In this document: positions 55,161-64,000 of the stretch, in pieces
Numbering within the stretch: position 1 is the stretch's first letter
Layout: each line of letters starts with the position of its first letter
Assembly (NCBI GenBank): GCA_021029095.1
Contig: JAJOHG010000020.1
Location: 310,001-374,000 of the forward strand
Reading direction: 5' to 3'
Origin: Phellopilus nigrolimitatus
Taxonomy: Eukaryota > Basidiomycota > Agaricomycetes > Hymenochaetales > Hymenochaetaceae
DNA: 64,000 bases
Notes under the pieces: generated by a model
What the model was told of the DNA's origin: nothing
Seen by the model: the letters and a program-made list of their open reading frames with translations, nothing else
Databases searched by the model: none
Made by a program: the position numbers and the translations under genes

Positions 55161-55756
55161 GCGAGCAATGTCTTCTTGAGTGTTCAGAATGCTTATTAGT
55201 CTCGGCTCAATCTCGTGCTTTAGTATCACCGATGTTTGGACTTTATAGACATGTTCTACGTCGAGTTTGTCTTTTCTTCAGAAACAATGAGAACTTCGGT
55301 CTCAACCGTCTTATTCACTTTCCAGATTACGTTGCATGGATACCAGCTGCTGTCGAGCCTTCCTCTACTTCCTTTTTGCCATGCTCGTACTTCTGCAGCG
55401 GATGTTTTGAAAATCGGATCCTTGAAAAATGCTTCGAGTGCAATATTCTGGCGATAGCTTCTCAGCTGCTTTCTCTAGCGTAATTAGTTTCATGTCCATT
55501 TGACCGTCGACATTGCATGTAGATGCTGACAGGTTTTTCTTTTGCTTCATGCCATTCGACATGTTACTATGGAATGCCTGACCCCCAGTCAAGCAACATC
55601 CGTCAGTGAAAAATGCTTCCGCCGTTTTACGGAAGCAAATAATCTAAGCTCCGGAAAAGTGGGGTGTTATTAGCGAATTACATAACCGTGTTCTACCGAA
55701 TATGGGAGAATGGTGTTCTTCGGCAAGCGAGTTGCTCCTGGACTTCAACCACTACG
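55161..55756. other. Intergenic, no gene seen
   Basis: About 600 bp between COQ4 and the next same-strand gene. It has a small 7-bp inverted repeat (GCTTCCG/CGGAAGC, 55615-55636). No supported ORF. Confidence 0.5.
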
Positions 55757-57954
55757 ATGGCTTCCCGTCCGCGCCAGAGCCTGCTCAATCTCTTTGACCC
55801 TCTAACGCTCTCATCACCGACGCGCGACGCGTCTTCCCCGTCTCCGTCATTAGACTCGGGCTCGGACAAGGAGAATGTGAACGCAACCACACCGAAGTGC
55901 TCGCGCGTGAGCACCAGGTCGTACGATCCCAATGCATCGGAAACCCTTTTCTTCAAGCGCACTTACTCGCGGAGCAAGCCTGCTCAGAGCAAAGATGCAT
56001 CCGTATCGCACGCATTACTTGGCCAATCTTTCGAGTTCGATGGGGATGCGGGCGGAGACGCGACGAATCTGTGCCTAGTGCAGCTCGAAGATGAGCTCGA
56101 CAGCGCGTGCAAGTACGCATGCGATGATTTGGTCGAGAGAGGGGATGCGCCTCGCGAGCCACTGTCAGAAATTCTGACCTTTCCAGCGGGAAGCGGTGGC
56201 CCAACTCCCTGTCGTGCGGCGCGCAACAATAAGCTAGTACCGATTGACACACCGTCTGCGACACCGAAGAGCTTGTTGAAATTTGCTGCTGGAGTCGCAA
56301 AGCTTGACCCGTCGACACCGAAACTAATTTCTCCTCTTGCTTCGCTGCAAGAGGCGCGCTCTCGGCGGTCGCTCTCGTTTCCTCGGGAAATCAACTCGCC
56401 TATGATCACCGTTTCTGAGCATTTGTCGGATTCAGAATTATGCTCGGACTCACGCTCTCCGTTGTCTCCGGCCCCTTCGCTCCCCTTCGCATCGCTATCC
56501 CCCTCTTTGCCAATCTCCTCGCCCGTTTTGTCACCTACGTCAACCACTTCCGGCTCTTCTAGTCCGCCTTTCCAGGACCCGCCGTTGAGCCTGCGCAGTG
56601 CTTCCTTCGAGATACAGAGTTCTTTCTGCATGAAGAACTTGAACTTGTCGGGCGATTTACTTAATGACGAGATGTCGTTCCTCGCACGTCTCGACGATGA
56701 GTCGTTTTCGGACTTTGCTCGGAGTGCTGGATCATCCCCGAGAACTCCGGCAGATAACGCCAGACAACGTGAGTTCTTTCTTAATTTTACATTTTCCATA
56801 TTCTCAGTTAGATATTCGCAGCCAATGAAGAATTGAAGAGCTCAGCGTCGTTGGCTGTGCCTGAAATTAACAAACCGGAGTCGTCAAGAAAAGAGCAGGA
56901 TATAGTCCCGCCTTCACGATCCGGGTCGCCTGTCTCCTTTGCTTCAACCTCCCGTTTCTCCTCTTCGCCTCCATCAGACTCTGAGACGGAGACGGAAACA
57001 GAAGGAGAAGACGCTAAGCCTTCGCAGAGCGAGATTCAACCCCGTACTCCGTCTTCCTCTGCCTTATCCTTTGGGCGCAGTACACTCGCCCCAACGCTGG
57101 CGCCGAAGAAAAAGCTTGCCACTCTCCGAACAATCCCTTCCGAGTTAGCCTCTAGCGCCGACAACGCCGACAAAGACAAAGCGAAAGCGAGGTTCGAGGC
57201 AGGGATTAGCATATCGGCGAGACCAAGCCTCATGCGCCACCGGCCATCGCAAAGCGAGATTGTGCCCCTGACGCGGGCGCAGCCGCTGGCGATTAAGAAG
57301 AAAGCGGGCCCGATCACTGCGCAGCGCCCGGCACCCATTCAGGCAGCGCCGCGCACTTCGATCTTACCAGCGCCGGCGCGGGCGTCTCTCAGTCGGCGGT
57401 CGAGCATCGGCGTTGATCTGACATCCAGCAGAACGCGAGCACCTGACCCCACGTCTGGCCACAGTCGGCTGTCGGCGTCGTCCTCCGCGACTATTGGTGT
57501 CGCTTCTGCGAAGGGGATGAGCAACAGCGTTGCAAGCAGGCCTGTTGGCGGTGCGCGACGTGTTCCGATCACCGCCGATGCGCCTCTTTTCCAGGCGAAG
57601 ACATCTACAGCGGCTCCTGCTCCTACCGACCGTAGAGCATCCCTCGCGCGGTCACTGTCGGTGCCCTCGAAAGCAGGTCCTCAACGTCCACCCGCACCTG
57701 CTTCTGCATTGGCATCGTCGATGTCAGCAGGAGGCTCTGCAGGCAGAGTTGCTGCCGTTGGCTCTTCTGCGTCAGGTCCAACCTTGTCTCGAACTCCTTC
57801 GTTCGGTGGCAGGGCTTCTATTTCCTCCGCTACCAAACCTATGGCGGCGGCGGTGGCGACCTCACGTTTGCAAGGTCCGACTTCGAAGTTGCCGATGCCC
57901 CCGTCAAAGGCGACGAGCAGAATTCCCGGTCCTCCGCCGAAGAGGAATTTTTGA
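55757..57954 (+). CDS. Uncharacterised Ser/Pro/Ala-rich protein with KEN box
   Basis: Family not recognised. Two exons (55757-56768 and 56822-57954) give 2145 nt, 714 aa plus stop, in frame across the join. The N-terminus MASRPRQSLLNLFDPLTLSS precedes a KEN tripeptide at residues 38-40 (SDKENVN), a possible APC/C degron. A middle acidic segment reads LNDEMSFLARLDDESFSDFA. The C-terminal half is basic and Ser/Pro/Ala-rich with many R-x-S sites (RRASLARSLSVPSK, LSRTPSFGGRASISS), ending SRIPGPPPKRNF. This layout, disordered and phosphorylatable with basic repeats, is common in microtubule- or chromatin-associated proteins, but that is only a guess. The start is the first ATG after an in-frame open upstream stretch and fits the composition change. 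Confidence 0.75.
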
Positions 57955-58522
57955 AGAACTTGGTATGATATAATAATGAAATTATGATTGAACGAAAAGA
58001 ACTTACTAGATATACAATACGTCGCATTGACGCTTTCCCTTCACTTTGGCAATACCGGTGTCATGCATCGCTCACCTGAACTTTTTTTTTTTGCACACAC
58101 CTTGTTATCGATCATCATGCATTACCTCCCACTCGCTTTGTCGTACTTTATCGCATTACCAGTCTTCTCTTGTCTCGAGAGCACCTTCTGTCGTCTGCTT
58201 ATGGATCTCGTCTTCAGTACGAACACCTCATGAAATAACTTTTATAGGGTGTCTCGGCATCTACATCATACTGAGCATTGCGTAGCATAGTCGTGTTATA
58301 TAGTTGTCTCGATTTTTGAGAAATTTAAGTTGGAGTGCGAATGAAAAGAAAGCGTCTGAGAGTGAAGGTGACCTTGAAGACATACCACTTATAGAAGGTT
58401 GCTTCCCGTAAAAGGATTATGCCGTGTGGCACTGCTTGCCCATTCGCCCCGCAGACGATTTTGCATACGCGCAACACTCTTGTACACTACCACAGTTCCT
58501 CAAACACCGAGGAAATCTCATC
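57955..58522. other. Intergenic, no gene seen
   Basis: About 570 bp carrying the 3' end of the Ser/Pro-rich gene and the XRN1 promoter. AT- and pyrimidine-rich. No ORF supported. Confidence 0.5.
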
Positions 58523-58670
58523 ATGGGTACGTTTTAAGCATTATACTTCTTAGTACTGTCTCTGAAGCAATGCGATTTCAGGAATCCCAAAGGCATGTCT
58601 TCTGGCTTTCCACATCTTATGTACATGTAGTGCTGACAGGGACCCGAATCCAGTTCTTCCGTTATATCTC
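58523..58670 (+). other. XRN1 5' micro-exons and GC-AG intron
   Basis: The coding start exon contributes only ATG plus one base (58523-58526). The second exon is 11 nt (58582-58592) and is followed by GCATGT, not GT, ending at CAG before 58654. The join spells MGIPKFFRYIS, the invariant XRN N-terminus, so the splice assignment is compelled by protein conservation. Confidence 0.85.
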
Positions 58671-61600
58671 GTGAGTTTCCCTACACAAGAAACGCGCGTG
58701 TATACTGACTTACATGTGCAGGGAGCGCTATCCGATGACCTCGCAGCTCATTGAGGAGAACAAGATTCCCGAGTTCGGTGGGTCTCGACTGCGCGCCGGT
58801 GTGCCACGCTTGACTGAACCCTGCCGTTTCCGCAGATAACTTATACGTCGATTTCAATGGCATTATTCACAACTGTGAGCTGTCATCTCATGTGCCATTG
58901 CTTATGTTGACCTTTTCCAAGGCTCACATCCAAACGACAACGATGCACATTTCCGATTATCCGAGCAACAAATCTTCACGTCCATATTTTCATATGTCGA
59001 TATGCTATTTGGGAAGGTTAAGCCGAAGAAACTATTTTTCATGGCTGTGGACGGTGTCGCGCCGCGTGCGAAGATGAACCAGCAGCGCAGTCGTCGCTTC
59101 AGGACCGCGAAGGAGGCGAAGGAGATTAAGGAGAAGGCTGAGAAGAACGGCGAGAAGCTGCCTGACGAAAAGGCTTTTGATAGTAACTGTATTACTCCAG
59201 GTGAGCTTCTGAGCATCTCTCAATAATTTCTTTGCGCTTAAAGTTCTGAAGGCACGTCCTTCATGGCGCGCCTGTCCGAGCAATTGCGTTACTTTGTAAA
59301 CAAAAAGATCACCGAAGATGCAAATTGGCGCAACATCGAGGTTGTGCTTTCCGGGCACGATGTCCCCGGGGAGGGGGAACACAAGATTATGGAGTACATC
59401 CGCCTATCTAAAGCGCAGTCTGATTACAATCCGAACGTCCGACACTGTCTTTACGGACTGGATGCCGACCTTATTATGCTGGGCCTATTGAGCCACGATC
59501 CGCATTTCTGCTTGCTGCGAGAGGAAGTAAAGTTCGGGCCAGCAGTCGAAAGCGCAAGAAGGATACGAAGTACGTACTCCGCCTTCTGCACAAGACATAG
59601 CTAATGTTTTCTAGTCTCGAATCAATCAACTTTTATCTACTTCATCTCTCCCTCATGCGAGAGTACCTCAACCTCGAGTTTCATGACATCGAGCCTTCCC
59701 TTCCGTTCGCATACAGCCTTGAGCACGTCATCGACGACTTTATTCTGCTCGCCGTGTTCGTCGGGAATGATTTCCTGCCGAATCTGCCGGATTTACACAT
59801 CCACGAGAACGGACTGGAACGCCTGTTCGAAGTATACAAGAAAGTACTGCCCTCGATGGGTGGGTATCTCAACGAAAGTGGTGTGATTGACACGCGCCGT
59901 CTGCAGCTTGTCCTGGACGAGATGAACATATGGGAGCGTGAGGTGTTCGAGAAGGAGTATGGTGACATGAATTGGTACAAGGGCAAACAGGCGAAGCACG
60001 TGAAGGAGATGGAGGGTGCGCGGCGGAGGAACAAACTTGGTGAGCTTGCTGGACTCAGGCTTTTCACCACAGCTCATCACTTCTGCCAGTCCTCACCCAA
60101 CCACAGCGTATAATTTTTGAGGAGGTTCGTACATTCGTTCTATCGCACCGCAAGGCGCACGGCGTCTCATCTATGGAGCCCACGCCGGACGAACTCACAA
60201 TGCCAAACACCTTCCCTGCGCGCGAGCGTGTGTTTATCACGGATCTCGCAGGAGAGCTGCATTTGGAGCTGAGCTGGGACAAGTATGATGATGAGGACCA
60301 GAACCTTGTCATCTTCCGCCTGCCAGGATCGGCACGGCGGATTGAGAACGGTAGAGAGAATGGGAAGCGAGAAGATAAGTCAATTGTAGAAAACGGCACT
60401 GGGGAGATTGTAGGACAAGGCGACGACGAGGACGGACAGTGGGTTGATGCATCGGACGCGTCGGATGACTCAGAGGAACCGGAGGCGCAAGCGGCGGTCG
60501 ATCGTGTCCTGCAAAAGTATGAACGTGCTAAGGTCGTTGAGGAGGAAGAAGAGGACTTCGACGCGCGCCACGCCCGGGCGGTGCAGGAACGCATGGATGA
60601 ATGGAAACGAGGGTACTATAGTGTGAGATTGTCAAAAATTATCTGTTTTCCCGCTGCACCGATTTTTTGACATCGAGAAACAACACAGGAGAAACTAGAA
60701 ATATCTTACAATGACCCAAAGGAGATGAATCAACTTGTCTACCGTTATGTGGAGGGCCTCCAGTGGGTTATGCATTATTACTATAGCGGTGTCGCATCTT
60801 GGAGTTGGTTCTACGATTATCATTACGCGCCGCGGATATCTGGTGTGTTGTGAGATCCATCAATACTTCTGAGACTAACCTTTGGCCGTTAGATTTGAAG
60901 GGGGTCGACAGGATGCAATTCCATTTTGATCTCGGGCGTCCATTCCGGCCGTTTGAGCAGCTCATGGGAGTCCTTCCTGCAGCTAGTATGGATCATATTC
61001 CAGAAGCATATCGAGTCAGTGCGGTCTTCCTACCCTTTTACCTCATGTCTTCAATGACGAAATATATAGGAACTCATGACGGACTCCAATTCCCCAATTT
61101 TGGACTTCTACCCTCTAGAGTTCGAACAGGACTTGAACGGCAAGAAACAGGAATGGGAGGCAGTTGTAAAAATTCCATTCATTGATCAAAATAGGCTACT
61201 GAAAGCGATGGCTTGTTAGTAATTTTCATCACTCGAAGATTGCGCGACTTTACTCACGTTTTCAAAGCGCGGGAGCATAGACTGACGGAGGAAGAGAGGA
61301 AGCGCAACTCGTACGGCACGAGTACGCTTTTCAAGTACAACTCGGGTGAACCCACTTTCTATCCGTCTTCTCTTCCTGGATTCTTTCCCGCCCTCACGCG
61401 CTGTGCGTGTACTATGGAGCCATTCAATCTACCCACGCTCGACGGACTGCATCTGGTACCGGGACTGTGTGACGGCGTCTTCCTCGGTGCGGAGGCACTC
61501 GCCGGATTTCCGACGCTGGAGACCCTTCCGCACACCGCACAGCTCGGCTACCATGGCGTAAATGTTCACGGAAGCGAAAGCAAGAACAAATCGATGGTCG

Positions 61601-63931
61601 TGCACGTGCAAAATCCTTACGAAGGTGCGAAGACGGAGAAGACCGCTAGTGAGATGGTCGGCCGCCGAGCGTTTGTCGGCTGGCCGTTCGTCCGTGAGGC
61701 GATGGTCATCGGGGTCTCAGATCAGCTTTTCAAATATGAGAAGTTGAAATTCGGAGATGGGCGCGAGTCGCGTGTGCTAGGAAATCCACATACACCGCAG
61801 GGTATCAACTTCTGGAAGGCGAAAGCGGACAAGATTGAACATTATTACTCAAAACGCCTGGGCGTAATCACCGGTTCAATTGAAGTCCTGTTACACGTCC
61901 GCCCATTGAAAGGCATGTTTATTGCATCCATGATTATCCTCTAGACACTGATGGAGATGTGCAGGGTTAAAGCGCCTCGATACTGGTGCTCTCGTCAAGG
62001 AGTACGAAGGGCAAGAAAAAGAATTTGAGCAGGCTCTGCAGATGGTCCTCCCTGAGGTCATCTCAGAGGACCCGCGCTTCCTAGAGAAGAATGCTCCGCC
62101 ACTTGCTGAAGAATTTCCGTCGGGTGCTAAAGTATTCTTCCTTGGCGACCCTGGCTACGGCGTTGCGGCTCAGGTCTCGGAGACGACGGAGAAATCGCTG
62201 TCTGTCACGCTTGCGGTACGCACCCTTCACTCTCGTTAACAAATTGACAATCTGATGGACCGTTCGGATTTTTTTCTCCAGTTCTTCCCGAACGAGAAGG
62301 TCGAGATTGAGAAGTTTAAGGCGATCGTCTCGAACCGGCTCGGTGCAAAGTATTTCCCGTCATATACCGTTGCGGAGATGATCGGGATCTCAGGACACGC
62401 GCTATCAAAGATCACAGCGAGCTTCATGGTGCTGACGGCTGACGGACAAAAGAACAACTTGGGCTTGAGTCTCAAGTTTGAGGCGAAGAGTCTGAAGGTT
62501 ATAGGCTACTCTCGCAAAAATGGCCGGTTCTGGGAATTCAGTGAAAAGGCCGTTCAGCTCATACGGGAGTACAAGGTAAGTTGGGTTTGAAGTATTATCG
62601 AATCCTCAGGAGCTCACGGCGAGCAGCAAGCGTTCCCGGAGGTTTTCCTCAGACTCGGCGGTAATGGTGATCGTAAGTTATCGTTGTCTTCTATATACAT
62701 AAGTGGTATTCAAGTTAATTTCCCAGAAATGGCGAGATCCTCGGATGTCTTCCCTGTGGAGAAGCCAGATCTGAAAGTGCGCGAAGTTAAGTCGTGGCTA
62801 AGCGGCAAGGGAGTTCGCGATCTAGAGGCTGTCTCTTTGTTCTGTGACCAGCTCGATAAGGAGAGCGTGTCGCAGATCGTTGGACTCGCGGATGAGTGCA
62901 CGCAAAACAAGTCCGCGACGTCAATCAAGAAGGCGATGGTAAAAGGCATTCCGCGACAAGCAATTCTAAAGCCCGCGCACGCGGTGTATAGGTTGCAAAA
63001 CCAGACGTTTGCTCTCGGAGATAGGGTGATTATGGTCCAGGACTCCGGAAGTGTGCCTCTTGCGGTCAAAGGCGTAGTCGTAGGCATCAATGCGAAGTCT
63101 CTAGACATTGCGTGGGACGTGCCGTTCATGGCGGGGACTACGTTAGGCGATCGGCGAGTCTTCACCTATCCACTTAGATTTGTCGAATACTCATATAAAT
63201 TCTTTAGATGCCCAATGTACCGAGGCTCGACGGTGGACTTCAATGCGTGTTTGAACCTAACGCGACCACAGTTCATCGTATCTACCAACCCGAATGCACC
63301 TCCTGCCCAGCAAAATATTGGGCCCCGGCAGCAACAGCAACGTATCGGGTCGTATCCTGCTGTGCAGCCCGCCCCGGGACAGGCGCCGGCTGCTGGGTTC
63401 CATCCAGCAACGTCTCGGTGCGTCCGAAGCTTCTCCAGAAATCACATATGAAACGACTAACTGGTCCCGTCTTTTAGTGGAGGACCACCGATGCGCATTA
63501 TGACCAACCCGAATCGTGGCAGAGGCGGAGGTGGACGTGGTGGTGTGCCGCACGTCAACGGACAGACACGGGTGAACGGCAATGCCGACCACGCCAATGA
63601 CATTGTCAACGGCGCAGGGCAGCAGCGGCATTCTGACGCTGCTCACGGGTCTAATGAGGATGCTACCACCGCAAACGCGAACCCTCCTGCGACGAGACAA
63701 TTGAGGGGTGGGTTTCGAGGTGGCCATGGGCATCGCGGTGCGGCACCGTATCAGCCGCCAACGCCGTTGTCGCATACGTTTGGCCCGCCGCCCAGGGGCT
63801 TCGCGAACCCGCGTGCAAGAGGGGGCTTCGACCGCGGTCGAGGAGGTCCAATGGGTGTCAGCCGAGGCGGGTTCCGGGGCCGGGGACGGGGCGGTTCTCC
63901 ACTACCTTCGCCCAATGGGCAGGCGAGTTGA
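58523..63931 (+). CDS. XRN1: 5'-3' exoribonuclease XRN1
   Basis: Cytoplasmic 5'-3' exoribonuclease degrading decapped mRNA. Exons 1-3 are tiny: 58523-58526 (ATGG), 58582-58592 (11 nt, followed by a GC donor) and 58654-58670 (17 nt), giving MG-IPK-FFRYIS, then [19 protein letters not shown] from 58722. The XRN_N nuclease has [54 protein letters not shown] and [18 protein letters not shown] with the metal-binding acids. Then come [20 protein letters not shown], the helical middle region ([35 protein letters not shown]), D1 and SH3-like modules ([41 protein letters not shown]) and a Gln/Pro then RGG-rich tail ([14 protein letters not shown]). No frameshift noticed. About 1.6 kb of tail and linker is fungal-specific. 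Confidence 0.93.
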
Positions 63932-64000
63932 AGGTTGAAATTGATGCGCGATGCTTAATGTTGGTTAGAAGTGATGTTCTCTTTCATTCTTATGAGCCAT
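63932..64000 (+). other. XRN1 3' flank
   Basis: Window ends 69 nt after the XRN1 stop; nothing else visible. Confidence 0.5.

Overview
The window looks like nuclear DNA of a basidiomycete fungus, most likely a wood- or litter-decaying Agaricomycete. The reasons are dense genes on both strands, many introns of about 45-65 nt with short GT-donor and AG-acceptor signals, moderate GC content, a CBM1-bearing GH5 endoglucanase and a GH79 glucuronidase. The other genes are fungal housekeeping genes (XRN1, MED19, CWC2, COQ4, TMA46, MetRS, LEU5-like carrier). I rebuilt gene models by joining open frames across splice sites. Where exon boundaries are given, I worked them out by hand.

Layout. 0.2-3.3 kb (+): an MFS sugar transporter in 25 exons, three of them 8 nt long. 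3.8-6.6 kb (-): an RBR E3 ubiquitin ligase of the RNF216/TRIAD3 type. It diverges from an uncharacterised KEN-box protein (6.8-8.8 kb, +) across a 230-bp promoter with three MCB motifs (ACGCGT). 9.7-12.6 kb (-): cytosolic methionyl-tRNA synthetase with a WHEP-like tail. 12.9-15.7 kb (+): an OPT/YSL-type transporter with two apparent 1-nt frameshifts. 15.7-20 kb: gene-poor. 20-22 kb (-): GH5_5 endoglucanase with CBM1. 22.8-25.3 kb (-): a DHA1-like MFS transporter.

27.4-30.9 kb is the most unusual segment. Two 29-bp inverted repeats (26/29 identical) with AT-rich sub-terminal tandem motifs enclose a broken, internally deleted copy of the YAK1 (DYRK-family) kinase gene and a tRNA-like relic. It resembles a non-autonomous, gene-fragment-carrying (Pack-type) TIR transposon.

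31-34 kb (+): IMD/I-BAR-like protein. 34.3-35.5 kb (-): an orphan array of 46-residue TPRs. 37.6-39.2 kb (-): MED19. 40-42.2 kb (+): secreted GH79 enzyme. 42.5-43.4 kb (-): ankyrin-like protein. 44.1-45.5 kb (+): TMA46. 45.7-47 kb (-): CWC2. 47.3-48.3 kb (-): PARP-like ADP-ribosyltransferase. 50.3-51.5 kb (+): mitochondrial CoA-type carrier. 52.5-53.6 kb (-): unknown protein. 54.2-55.2 kb (+): COQ4. 55.8-58 kb (+): Ser/Pro-rich KEN-box protein. 58.5-63.9 kb (+): XRN1.

The genes do not form one pathway. Loose themes are carbohydrate acquisition (sugar transporter, GH5, GH79) and RNA metabolism (XRN1, CWC2, MED19, TMA46, MetRS). No search could be run, so family names rest on recognised motifs, and proteins described as uncharacterised are ones I did not recognise.
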